A DNA stretch of 28,823 nucleotides from an uncultured Anaerotignum sp. (lineage in GTDB: Bacteria; Bacillota; Clostridia; Lachnospirales; Anaerotignaceae), in the NCBI RefSeq assembly GCF_934277605.1, contig NZ_CAKQVD010000022.1, positions 1 to 28,823 on the forward strand, in the 5' to 3' direction. A program made the translations under genes and the position numbers. Below, one piece after another: positions 16,259 to 23,913 of this stretch (positions are counted from its first letter, which is position 1; each line of letters starts with the position of its first letter). The notes under the pieces were generated by a model. That model did not search any database, was not told the DNA's origin, and saw only the letters and a program-made list of their open reading frames with translations.

Positions 16259-16902
16259 GCGTTGGGATGGAGCAGGAAAGGAAGGGGCTGTTTGGGCGGC
16301 TGCTTGATTTTTTGCGGGAAAGAACGGAAGAAAACAGAGGCGGCATTGGCTTTTGGAGCGGAAGGACGGCAGAACGGCAGAGAATGACTGTGCAAAGCAT
16401 TTGGACGGGACTGCCGCAGGAGAAAAACGAGAGTCAGACCTTTTGGGAGAAGGCCTTGCAGGAGGAGACAGAGGAAAAGACAGGATTTTTGCAAAAGGGA
16501 GGAAAAAGCCTTTTTGCGGAGGAGAGCGCAGGGCAGGAGAGAAAAGCGGTTTTCTCGGAAGAAAGGGAGAAACAGAAGAAAGGGACGGCAACAAGGTGGC
16601 CGGCGGCGGAGATTTTTCGGGCGGAGCCGAAGCGACAGACGGAGGAGGAACGGAAAGCGTTTTTCCTGAGAAAAGAGCCTTTGGAGGAGATGCAGAGGCG
16701 AGAGGTTGTGCCGATTGCGGCGGAAAGCAGAACATTCCGAGGGGAAAGGAAAGAGGAAAGGGAGGAGCTGCCGCAGGAGGAGAGGAGACATGAGAGGGAA
16801 CAGCAGGAACAGGCTGCGGTGGACATAGAACGGCTGATGCGAGAGATGACAAAGCGGCTCTGGGAGGAGCGGGAAAGCAGCGGCAGACGGCTGAGAGGAT
16901 AA
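16255..16902 (+). CDS. Short charged protein, candidate mini tape measure
   Basis: The product has 215 residues from GTG 16255, or 211 from ATG 16267. It is very rich in Glu, Arg and Lys and predicted mostly helical, with segments such as KNESQTFWEKALQEETEEKT and a C-terminal VDIERLMREMTKRLWEERES. GTG 16255 overlaps the stop of the frameshifted chaperone, exactly where tape-measure genes sit in tailed phages. I see no similarity to XkdO, which is over 1000 residues, so this is a call by position only. Alternatives are an accessory baseplate protein or the remnant of a large internal deletion. Base composition is extremely purine-rich on this strand. Confidence 0.5.
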   Translation: MSVGMEQERKGLFGRLLDFLRERTEENRGGIGFWSGRTAERQRMTVQSIWTGLPQEKNESQTFWEKALQEETEEKTGFLQKGGKSLFAEESAGQERKAVFSEEREKQKKGTATRWPAAEIFRAEPKRQTEEERKAFFLRKEPLEEMQRREVVPIAAESRTFRGERKEEREELPQEERRHEREQQEQAAVDIERLMREMTKRLWEERESSGRRLRG

Positions 16903-16913
16903 GGAGGAAGCAG

Positions 16914-17231
16914 ATGGTTGAAATTATAAAGCAGCTTGCACTGGATGCGGCAGAAACGGGGGCGGATTTTTGTGTGGGGACTGTGACAGGGACAGCACCG
17001 CTGACGATTCGGCTGGAGAAGGGCTTGGAGCTGACGGAGGCGTTTTTGGTGCTGACAAAGGCAGTATCGGAGGAGGAGGAAAGGGGAAGGATTCAGATGG
17101 AGGGCGGCACATGGCGAGAGTATCGCCTGCTGAGAAGGGGAGGACTGCAGGCAGGAGAAACGGTGGCACTTTTGCGGGCGAGCGGCGGACAGCAATACTT
17201 AGTTTTGGGGAGAGTGCAAAAGGAGGGATAG
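16914..17231 (+). CDS. xkdR: Baseplate protein, XkdR/DUF2577-like
   Basis: The product has 105 residues with a small beta-rich fold (GADFCVGTVTGTAPLTIRLEKGLEL, then GGLQAGETVALLRASGGQQYLVLGRV). This is typical of the DUF2577 family encoded by xkdR/yqbR in PBSX and skin. It probably forms part of the tail tip or spike base. AGGAGG directly precedes the ATG at a normal distance. Confidence 0.82.
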   Translation: MVEIIKQLALDAAETGADFCVGTVTGTAPLTIRLEKGLELTEAFLVLTKAVSEEEERGRIQMEGGTWREYRLLRRGGLQAGETVALLRASGGQQYLVLGRVQKEG

Positions 17232-17232
17232 G

Positions 17233-17637
17233 ATGACACCGATACAGGAGACGGAGCTTGACATGACAGGCTTGGAGAAGGGAACGATGCCGAGCCTGAC
17301 CTGGAAAATCCATGAGGAGAAAGCTGAGGTGCGGGGGACCGCAGACGAGCGGGAGGCAATGCGGCAGGCGGTTTCTAAGATTTTGCGGACAGAAAGATAT
17401 CGATATGCGATTTATGACTGGAATTATGGGGTGGAATTGGAGGAATTATACGGGAAGCGGGCTTCGTATGTGATTCCCGAATTGAAAAGGAGAATTGAGG
17501 ATGCCTTGCTTGCGGATGACAGAGTGACGGCGGTGACGGATTTTTCCTTTCGGGAGGAAGGGGACAGCGTAACGGCGGCCTTTACGGTGCATACGATTTT
17601 CGGGGAAGTGACGGCAGAAAGGACGGTGGATATTTGA
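17233..17637 (+). CDS. xkdS: Baseplate wedge protein, XkdS/DUF2634 (gp25-like)
   Basis: The product has 134 residues. The SLTWKIHEEKAEVRGTADE segment, the ILRTERYRYAIYDWNYGVEL motif and a C-terminal strand region fit the DUF2634 family, which shares the gp25-like wedge role in contractile tails. AAGGAGGG lies just before the ATG, and the upstream stop is 1 nt away. It would link the sheath to the baseplate. Confidence 0.87.
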   Translation: MTPIQETELDMTGLEKGTMPSLTWKIHEEKAEVRGTADEREAMRQAVSKILRTERYRYAIYDWNYGVELEELYGKRASYVIPELKRRIEDALLADDRVTAVTDFSFREEGDSVTAAFTVHTIFGEVTAERTVDI

Positions 17638-18707
17638 TGGCGATGAGCTATGAGGCATTGATGGAGAAAAAGCTCAGCCGCATTGATGACAGGAGAGACA
17701 AGCGGCAGGGAAGCTTGATTTTTGATGCATTGGCACCCAATGCGGCGGAAACGGCACAATTTTATGCCGATTTGGATTTGCTGGCGGACAGAAGCTTTGC
17801 GGATACGGCTGTGGGGGAGGATTTGACCAGACGGGCGGCAGAGCGGGGAATCCGAAGGAAAGCGGCGGTGAAGGCGACCTTTTACGGAGAATTTCTGGAT
17901 GCCGACGGTGCGGCATATCCGATTGCGATTGGGACAAGGTTTGCATTGGAGGGCTATAAATATGTGGTGTGTGCAAGAGAGGCGGACGGACGATATATAC
18001 TGGAATGTGAAACCGAAGGCGCTTGCGGAAACGAATATCTGGGGGAGCTGCTGCCCTTGGAGAGCATGCCTGATTTGGCGAAGGCAGCTTTGACGGAGCT
18101 GCGCACCGACGGGGAGGACGCAGAGGGGGACGAGGAGCTGCGACAGCGATACTTTGCAAGCTTTGAGGCGGATGCCTTTGGCGGAAACATTGCGGACTAC
18201 AAGAGGAAGGTGAGCGCAATGCAGAATGTGGGCGGCCTAAAGGTTTACCCTGCGTGGAAGGGCGGCGGCACAGTGCGGCTGGTGCTGATTGACCAAGGCA
18301 GACGAAAGCCGACGGAGACAGAATTGGCGGAGCTGCAAAGGGAGATTGACCCCGAAAGCAAGGGAGAGGGCTACGGAATTGCACCCATCGGACACAGGGT
18401 AACGGTGGAGGGCGTGACGGAGGTTGCTTGCAGGATTACGGTTTGGCTTTCGGCGGCAGAGGGGACAGCAGAGGAAATGATTTTATCTGAAATGCAGACA
18501 CGCCTACAGGCGTATTTTGAGGAGCTGAGAAGGAATTGGGCAGACAGTGATTTTTTGACGGTGCGCATCAGCCATTTGGAAGCACGGGCGTTGGAAATCA
18601 ACGGCGTGGTGGATGTTTCCGATTGCAGCATCAACGGCGGCAGCGGGAATTTGATTCTGGGGGCGGATGAGGTGCCTATTTTGGAAGCGGTTGAGGTGAG
18701 AGCATGA
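17637..18707 (+). CDS. xkdT: Baseplate J-like protein, XkdT
   Basis: The product is a 356-residue baseplate assembly protein of the phage P2 gpJ/T4 gp6 family. It shows GSLIFDALAPNAAETAQFYADL, DLTRRAAERGIRRK, the GACGNEYLGEL motif and GGNIADYKRKVSAMQNVGGLKVYPAW. ATG 17637 overlaps the previous stop (TGATG) and is preferred over TTG 17634. The family forms the hexagonal wedge ring of the baseplate. Confidence 0.93.
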   Translation: MAMSYEALMEKKLSRIDDRRDKRQGSLIFDALAPNAAETAQFYADLDLLADRSFADTAVGEDLTRRAAERGIRRKAAVKATFYGEFLDADGAAYPIAIGTRFALEGYKYVVCAREADGRYILECETEGACGNEYLGELLPLESMPDLAKAALTELRTDGEDAEGDEELRQRYFASFEADAFGGNIADYKRKVSAMQNVGGLKVYPAWKGGGTVRLVLIDQGRRKPTETELAELQREIDPESKGEGYGIAPIGHRVTVEGVTEVACRITVWLSAAEGTAEEMILSEMQTRLQAYFEELRRNWADSDFLTVRISHLEARALEINGVVDVSDCSINGGSGNLILGADEVPILEAVEVRA

Positions 18708-19273
18708 CGGAGAACAGATATGCAAGGCATTGCCCGAGTGTGGTGAGAGAATTGGCGGAATTCCAAAGGCTGAGTGAAGTGGAAGGGCCTATTTTGGCAG
18801 AGGCGGCAGAGGCAAAGGAGAGACTGGAGCGAAATCAATGGATTTTGACGGCAGAGAGAGAGGGCTTACTGCGCTGGGCGAGGATGATGGGCTTTTTGGG
18901 AGCGGAGGGCTTGGAGACAGAGGCTCTGCGGAGAGAGGTGCTTTCCCGTTGGTGCAGCCGCAGACCTTACACCTATTTTCACTTGGAGGATTGGCTGAAT
19001 GACTGCTTGGGAGCGGAGAATTACAAAAGCATATTGGAGAGAGAGCGCTGCTTTCTGCGGGTGGTGCTGGAATTATGCGTGAAGGAAAAGCAGGCATTTT
19101 TGCAAAAGCATTTGCGGAAAATTCTGCCTGCCAATTTGCTTTTGCAGGTTGATTTGCATGTGAATACGCATGGCACATTATGCAGACTGCGGCACAAGGA
19201 GCTGCGGGAGAGGGGCTTGACCTATGGCGAAATTCCCTTGGAGGATTTGACGGAGAGCGAAAGAAAGGGCTGA
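18704..19273 (+). CDS. xkdU: Baseplate/tail protein, XkdU/DUF2313-like
   Basis: The product has 189 residues and matches the XkdU/YmfQ (DUF2313) type, with RYARHCPSVVRELAEFQRL, RWARMMGFLGAEGLETEALR and LPANLLLQVDLHVNTHG. In PBSX and P2-like tails this protein connects the baseplate to the fibres. Here it is the last gene of the operon: no fibre, holin or endolysin gene follows, and the secG promoter begins 18 bp later. It overlaps xkdT by ATGA. Confidence 0.85.
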   Translation: MTENRYARHCPSVVRELAEFQRLSEVEGPILAEAAEAKERLERNQWILTAEREGLLRWARMMGFLGAEGLETEALRREVLSRWCSRRPYTYFHLEDWLNDCLGAENYKSILERERCFLRVVLELCVKEKQAFLQKHLRKILPANLLLQVDLHVNTHGTLCRLRHKELRERGLTYGEIPLEDLTESERKG

Positions 19274-19291
19274 CACAGAGCAAAAAAACTG

Positions 19292-19320
19292 TTGCAGAGA
19301 AGGGGCAGATGTGCTACAAT
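19292..19320 (+). promoter_or_regulatory. Promoter of secG
   Basis: TTGCAG (19292-19297) is followed after 17 bp by TACAAT (19315-19320), which carries an extended -10 TGC immediately upstream. The start would be near 19327, giving a leader of about 70 nt with two competing small stems: 19333-19337 with 19343-19347, and 19346-19350 with 19366-19370. Confidence 0.75.
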
Positions 19321-19398
19321 ACAAAAATAGTGGGGGAAAGTGTCCCCGAGCAGGAGAAGATTCCACTCGGAAAGAGTGAAGATACAGGAGGTTTTTGT

Positions 19399-19638
19399 AT
19401 GTCTACAATCGGTATGGTATTAACAGTAATTTTGATGATTTTGGCAGTTATTTTGGCGGTTATCATTCTGATGCAGTCCAAGCGTTCCGCAGGACTGGGT
19501 GCGGTAAGCGGCAACAGCAGTGATTCCTATTGGAGCAAGAACAAAGGGAACTCTGTGGAGGGCACATTGGAAAGATACACAAAAATCGGTGGCGCACTGT
19601 TTATGATTCTTGCGTTCATCATCAACCTGGTAGGCTAA
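19399..19638 (+). CDS. secG: Preprotein translocase subunit SecG
   Basis: The product is a 79-residue membrane protein with two transmembrane helices (about 5-24 and 59-78). They flank the conserved loop LMQSKRSAGLGAVSGNSSDSYW. SecG assists the SecYEG channel. The ATG is set by AGGAGG (19386-19391) 7 nt upstream; the frame continues upstream only by chance. Its neighbours rnr, smpB and ssrA form the usual Firmicutes order. Confidence 0.95.
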   Translation: MSTIGMVLTVILMILAVILAVIILMQSKRSAGLGAVSGNSSDSYWSKNKGNSVEGTLERYTKIGGALFMILAFIINLVG

Positions 19639-19684
19639 GCAAGAGGATGCCTTTTGGGTGCATTCAAATAAGAAAACATAAAGA

Positions 19685-19722
19685 GCAAGAAATCCTTTCT
19701 GTATCAGGGTTTCTTGCTTTTT
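19685..19722 (+). terminator. Intrinsic terminator after secG
   Basis: An 11-bp stem with one G-U pair (19685-19695 with 19707-19717) and an 11-nt loop is followed by a T-tract. It lies between secG and rnr and may attenuate read-through into rnr. I see no strong separate rnr promoter. Confidence 0.8.
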
Positions 19723-19809
19723 GTATAAAAGCGGTTTGTTTTCATATTCGCAGGGGCAGAATGGATCAAAGGCTTTTGGGAAACCATAGGAACGCAAAAG
19801 GAGAATTTT

Positions 19810-21963
19810 ATGGATGATATTTTAAAGGAAAGAAAAGAACGGATTTTAGCATACATGGAAAGTGCCGGATATGTTCCTATAAAGCGCAAGGATATGCGCA
19901 CTATGCTTTCTGTACCCCAAGAGGACAGGGAGAAATTTGAGCAGCTGATCAATGAGCTGATTGCAGAGGGGCATATTTTTGAGACGAAAAAGGGCAAGCT
20001 GGCTTCGCCGAAGGATTTGCAGATGGCAACGGGTACCTTTATCGGACACGCCAGAGGCTTTGGCTTTGTGACACCGGATGCGGAGGGCGAGGATATTTTT
20101 ATTCCTGCAAGCGAAACCATGGGTGCCATGCAGAAGGACAGAGTGCTATATAAGGTGCTGCACAAGGCGGAAAAGGGCAAAAAGGCAGACGGCGTTATTG
20201 TGCGGATTTTGGAACGAGGACAGCAGCGGATTGTTGGCACATTTGAGGCAGGCAGCAAGGGCTATGGCTTTGTGGTAGCGGATGACAAGAAGATTGCGAA
20301 GGATATTTTTATTTCCAGAGAAAACACAAAGGGTGCCGTGACGGGGCATAAGGTCGTTGTAGAAATTACGGACTACGGCGAGGATAGACGCAACCCGGAG
20401 GGGAAGGTCATTGAGATTTTAGGGCATGTGAATGATCCGGGGGTGGATATTCTTTCGGTGATTCGCAGATATGAGTTAGCGGTGGAATTTCCGGAGGAGG
20501 TTTATGCAGAGATTGAACACCTTGGGACAGAGGTTGCCGAGGCGGACAAAAAGGGACGAGAGGATTTGCGGGACTTGCTGACGATTACGATTGACGGCGA
20601 GGATGCAAAGGATTTGGATGATGCGGTTTCCTTGAAAAGACTGGGGAACGGCAATTTTGAGCTGGGCGTGCATATTGCGGATGTTTCGCATTATGTGCGG
20701 GAGAATACGGCACTGGATAAAGAGGCTTACGATAGAGGGACAAGCGTTTATCTGGTTGATCGTGTGATTCCCATGCTGCCGCATAAGCTGAGCAACGGGA
20801 TATGTTCCTTGAATCCGCATACGGACAGGCTTGCGTTAAGCTGCTTGATGGAGCTGAATGACAGGGGCGAGGTGCTGAGCCATCGCATTGCGGAAAGCGT
20901 TATCAATTCGGATTACCGCATGACCTATACGGCGGTGCGGGAGATTTTGGAGGAGCGAACCCCTGCGCTGTTGGAGGAATATGCGGAGATTTTGCCGATG
21001 CTGGAGGACATGGAGGAGCTGCGGCAGATTTTGGGTGCAAAGAGGAAAAGACGTGGCTCTGTGAATTTTGATTTGCCGGAATCCAAAATCATTTTGGATG
21101 GAAACGGAAAGCCGATTGACATTCGCCCTTATGAAAAAAGCATTGCGACAAACATGATTGAGGAATTTATGCTGGTGTGCAACGAAACGATTGCGGAAAA
21201 TTCCTTCTGGCAGGAGATGCCCTTTCTATACCGCAGCCATCAGGAGCCGGATGAGGAGAAGCTGGAGAAGATGGAGCAATTTTTGCGTGGCTTTGGATAT
21301 TTCCTCAGAAAAAAGGATGGGGAGATTCATCCCAGAGAGCTGCAGAAGGTGTTGCAGAAGGCAGAGGATACCGATGAGGAGCGGATCATAACGAGAATGG
21401 TGCTGCGGAGCATGATGCAGGCCAGATATACGGCGGAAAACGGCGGACATTTTGGCTTGGCGGCAAAATATTATTGCCATTTTACCTCGCCGATTCGCAG
21501 ATATCCCGACTTGGAAATTCATCGCATGATTAAAAAAATGCTGCATGGAGAGCTGGATGAAAAGGCCTCTGCTTATTACCGCAGAAAAATGCCGGACTGG
21601 GCAAAGCATTGCTCCAAGCAGGAGCGCATTGCCGAGGATGCGGAACGGGATACGGATGCACTGAAAAAGGTGGAATTCATGGAGGACAAGGTTGGGCAGA
21701 TTTACGAGGGCATTATTTCCGGCGTGACGAACTGGGGGATTTATGTGGAGCTGCCGAACACCATTGAGGGCATGGTTGCCCTTTCGCAGATGGATGATGA
21801 TTACTATGAATTTGACGAGAAGAAAATGCTTGTGTTCGGGAAACGGACGAAGAAAAGCTATCGTCTGGGGGACAAGGTGGTTGTTTCCGTGGCGAAGGTG
21901 GATCGTATGATGGGGACGATTGATTTTGCCTTTGCAGAGGAAAATGAGGATTTTCAGGAATAA
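19810..21963 (+). CDS. rnr: Ribonuclease R
   Basis: The product is a 717-residue 3'-5' exoribonuclease of the RNR/VacB family. It has an N-terminal helix-turn-helix domain (about 1-70), two cold-shock domains (about 75-215), the RNB catalytic domain (about 245-580) and a C-terminal S1 domain (about 627-710). The four catalytic aspartates show the RNase II/R spacing: D262, D268, D270 and D271 in ITIDGEDAKDLDDAV. It degrades structured RNA and works with tmRNA-SmpB in clearing defective mRNA, which fits the neighbouring smpB and ssrA. The ATG is preceded by AAAGGAGA. Confidence 0.97.
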   Translation: MDDILKERKERILAYMESAGYVPIKRKDMRTMLSVPQEDREKFEQLINELIAEGHIFETKKGKLASPKDLQMATGTFIGHARGFGFVTPDAEGEDIFIPASETMGAMQKDRVLYKVLHKAEKGKKADGVIVRILERGQQRIVGTFEAGSKGYGFVVADDKKIAKDIFISRENTKGAVTGHKVVVEITDYGEDRRNPEGKVIEILGHVNDPGVDILSVIRRYELAVEFPEEVYAEIEHLGTEVAEADKKGREDLRDLLTITIDGEDAKDLDDAVSLKRLGNGNFELGVHIADVSHYVRENTALDKEAYDRGTSVYLVDRVIPMLPHKLSNGICSLNPHTDRLALSCLMELNDRGEVLSHRIAESVINSDYRMTYTAVREILEERTPALLEEYAEILPMLEDMEELRQILGAKRKRRGSVNFDLPESKIILDGNGKPIDIRPYEKSIATNMIEEFMLVCNETIAENSFWQEMPFLYRSHQEPDEEKLEKMEQFLRGFGYFLRKKDGEIHPRELQKVLQKAEDTDEERIITRMVLRSMMQARYTAENGGHFGLAAKYYCHFTSPIRRYPDLEIHRMIKKMLHGELDEKASAYYRRKMPDWAKHCSKQERIAEDAERDTDALKKVEFMEDKVGQIYEGIISGVTNWGIYVELPNTIEGMVALSQMDDDYYEFDEKKMLVFGKRTKKSYRLGDKVVVSVAKVDRMMGTIDFAFAEENEDFQE

Positions 21964-21972
21964 AGAAAAAAG

Positions 21973-22010
21973 AAAGGTCAGATGGAGAGAAATTTCATCT
22001 GACCTTTTTC
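21973..22010. terminator. Bidirectional terminator between rnr and the RDD gene
   Basis: A perfect 12-bp stem (21973-21984 with 21996-22007) has an 11-nt loop. T-rich DNA follows on the plus strand and A-rich DNA lies on the other side, so it can end both rnr and the convergent gene. Confidence 0.88.
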
Positions 22011-22019
22011 TATGGAAAG

Positions 22020-23141
22020 TTAATGTTGTTCCAATGTGAAGGTAAGGGAATAGTAGGTTTCCTTTGCATCCTCATCCGGACCGATGTAATGACTATTGTG
22101 CTTATCCACATTGTAGCCAACCAGTGTAATTTCCTGTATGATGCGGAGATTGCCTGTTTCGATGGTGTAGCTGCAATAGGGGTGTCTATCCATATAGTTG
22201 AGGACGGAGGAAATCTGCTGCGGTTTCTGTGTATCATCGGAGGAGAGAAGCTGACCGCCGATTCGTTCTAAATCCGGATGGAGAAAATTAATCTGTGTAC
22301 GCAGGAGTGCCATGGTGAGCAGGGGATTTTGCACGGAAGGGGAAAGAATATCTCCCTTGGTATCCGTGACAGCATAGGAAAAGGAATACAGTTTTCCGTT
22401 TTCCTCTTGAATGACAGGCTCAGAGCGGACAGCATTCGGAAGAAAAATCAGAGCTGTGAGGTCATCTTCACCTGCCTTCCATTTTCCGTCCTTCGTCAGC
22501 GAAGGAAGGGTATCCAGTTCAGCATATTCCAAAATACGATTATAATTTTCCGCAAATTCCGCAACGGTCAGGGTGTTGCCGTTGGGAAGGATCGTCCATG
22601 TATGGATGAGAAATGTGAAAATGCTTGCAAACAGCACGATGGCAATATAGCCGAAGGCAGAACGCAGACGGAACGGTTTTACTTCATAGCAAAGGTCATT
22701 ATCCCAAGGCAGAGTTCCTTCTTCGGTATAGATTTCGTAGCATTTATAATTGCGATACAGGCTGTAAAACGGGATGGCATAGCCTTCGCCCACATGGAAA
22801 ATTTTGACAAGACGCTCGAATGCCTGTGAGCGTGTCAAAAGACTGCCATCCTTCTGATGAACGGAAAGCCCAAAGAGCCATTTGCCGGGAGTTTTGCCCC
22901 ATTTGGAAAGAAACAGCGGCTCTAAAAGGAAGAGAAACAGCCAGCAGAGATAGGTTTCCAGAAGCATCCATGCGAAAGAGGAATTGCTTGCCTTCATTGG
23001 AGAAAAAAAGGAAAGACAAAGGTTAAGAAGCGTGGCAAGCAACCCAAGGTCAAGACTGCGTGCGAAAAATCTGCGCCAGGGTGCTTTCAATGGTGTCTGT
23101 GTTTCGTTTGTTTCGGTGGAAAGAATTGCGTCTGTTGTCAT
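22020..23141 (-). CDS. RDD-family membrane protein
   Basis: The product has 373 residues. The start ATG at 23141 follows AGAGAGG by 7 nt. The RDD family signature is clear: RRFFARSLDLGLLATLLN in the first helix and WGKTPGKWLFGLSVHQKDG after the second hydrophobic region. A third hydrophobic helix (FGYIAIVLFASIFTFLI) lies before a C-terminal soluble part of about 190 residues, which probably faces outside the cell. RDD proteins are poorly understood; some act in ion or compatible-solute transport. The large C-terminal domain is not one I recognise. The gene opposes its neighbours, so it is not part of the secG-ssrA unit. Confidence 0.8.
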   Translation of the reverse strand: MTTDAILSTETNETQTPLKAPWRRFFARSLDLGLLATLLNLCLSFFSPMKASNSSFAWMLLETYLCWLFLFLLEPLFLSKWGKTPGKWLFGLSVHQKDGSLLTRSQAFERLVKIFHVGEGYAIPFYSLYRNYKCYEIYTEEGTLPWDNDLCYEVKPFRLRSAFGYIAIVLFASIFTFLIHTWTILPNGNTLTVAEFAENYNRILEYAELDTLPSLTKDGKWKAGEDDLTALIFLPNAVRSEPVIQEENGKLYSFSYAVTDTKGDILSPSVQNPLLTMALLRTQINFLHPDLERIGGQLLSSDDTQKPQQISSVLNYMDRHPYCSYTIETGNLRIIQEITLVGYNVDKHNSHYIGPDEDAKETYYSLTFTLEQH

Positions 23142-23319
23142 AAAAAAGCCTCTCTTTCTATGGCAGAGATACAAGTGTCTGTTATAATTTAGTGTAACAG
23201 AAAAAAGACGGGTTGTGTGAGAAATGGGAAGATTGTAAGAAAAGTGTAAGAAATAGGAGGGATATTTTAAAAGGAAGTTTTTTGTAAATAAAATGAAATA
23301 TTTGTAACCGAAACGTCAT

Positions 23320-23348
23320 TTGATTTTTTTGATAGAATATGATATAGT
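23320..23348 (+). promoter_or_regulatory. Promoter of smpB
   Basis: TTGATT (23320-23325) and TATAGT (23343-23348) are separated by 17 bp. Transcription would start near 23355, just before the GGGAGG site of smpB, and could continue through ssrA. Confidence 0.65.
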
Positions 23349-23388
23349 TATTTCTGCAATAGGAAGCTTGTCGGGGAGGTGATTCTGT

Positions 23389-23862
23389 ATGGCAAAGGGA
23401 AAAGGAACAAAGCTGATTGCACAAAACAAAAAAGCATATCACGATTATTTCATTGAGGAAACCATACAGGCCGGCATTTCTCTGGCAGGGACAGAGGTAA
23501 AAAGCCTGCGCATGGGCAAGTGCAGTTTGAAGGAGAGTTACATTCAGATTAAGGATGGAGAGGCTTTTATCTACAATATGCACATCAGTCCATATGAGCA
23601 GGGGAATATCTTTAATAAAGACCCGCTCCGCCCCAGAAGGCTTTTGCTGCACAAGGCCCAGATTCGCAAATGGGACCATGAGGTGCGTGCGGCAGGGTAT
23701 ACGGTTGTGCCTTTGAAGGTCTACTTTGACCGCAGCTATGTGAAGGTGGATGTTGCGTTGGCAAAGGGGAAAAAGCTCTATGACAAGAGAGACACCATTG
23801 CGAAAAACGATATGCGCCGACAGGCAGAGAAGGACTTTAAAATCAGAAATCTTACTTTATGA
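23389..23862 (+). CDS. smpB: SsrA-binding protein SmpB
   Basis: The product has 157 residues, the usual length. The conserved KLIAQNKKAYHDYFIEETIQAGISLAGTEVKSLR core is present. So are SLKESYIQI, MHISPYEQGN and the basic C-terminal tail with KRDTIAKNDMRRQAEKD, which folds in the empty mRNA channel of stalled ribosomes. It binds tmRNA and starts trans-translation. It lies 51 bp upstream of the tmRNA gene. Confidence 0.97.
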   Translation: MAKGKGTKLIAQNKKAYHDYFIEETIQAGISLAGTEVKSLRMGKCSLKESYIQIKDGEAFIYNMHISPYEQGNIFNKDPLRPRRLLLHKAQIRKWDHEVRAAGYTVVPLKVYFDRSYVKVDVALAKGKKLYDKRDTIAKNDMRRQAEKDFKIRNLTL

Positions 23863-23892
23863 GTTTGTCGTTTACAGCCATTTGACCGAAGG

Positions 23893-23908
23893 GCGTGAAG
23901 CTTCACGC
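23893..23908. other. Perfect 16-bp palindrome before ssrA
   Basis: GCGTGAAGCTTCACGC is fully self-complementary and ends 5 nt before the tmRNA 5' end. In RNA it would give a short hairpin at the 5' processing site; in DNA it could bind a dimeric protein. A TTGACC lies at 23882, but no -10 fits between it and the tmRNA start. Confidence 0.6.
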
Positions 23909-23913
23909 ATTAC

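Larger units (their letters stand above)
5733..19273 (+). mobile_element. PBSX-like defective phage / phage-like particle operon
   Basis: About 13.5 kb of tightly packed genes on one strand follow the late-gene order of B. subtilis PBSX (xpf, xtmA, xtmB, portal, capsid, xkdH-like, xkdK, xkdM, xkdN, xkdP, xkdQ, xkdR, xkdS, xkdT, xkdU). Many genes overlap by ATGA. No integrase, excisionase, immunity repressor, replication, holin/endolysin or tail-fibre gene is visible, and no attachment-site repeats were recognised. Left neighbours are nifJ and a LysM protein; the right neighbour is secG. The synonymous-codon style resembles that of rnr, which suggests long residence. It could be a decayed prophage, but every structural frame visible is intact, which favours a retained function. 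Confidence 0.8.

Noticed and set aside
23882..23913. TTGACC as an independent ssrA promoter
   Set aside because: No -10 element fits between it and the tmRNA 5' end; co-transcription with smpB is more likely.
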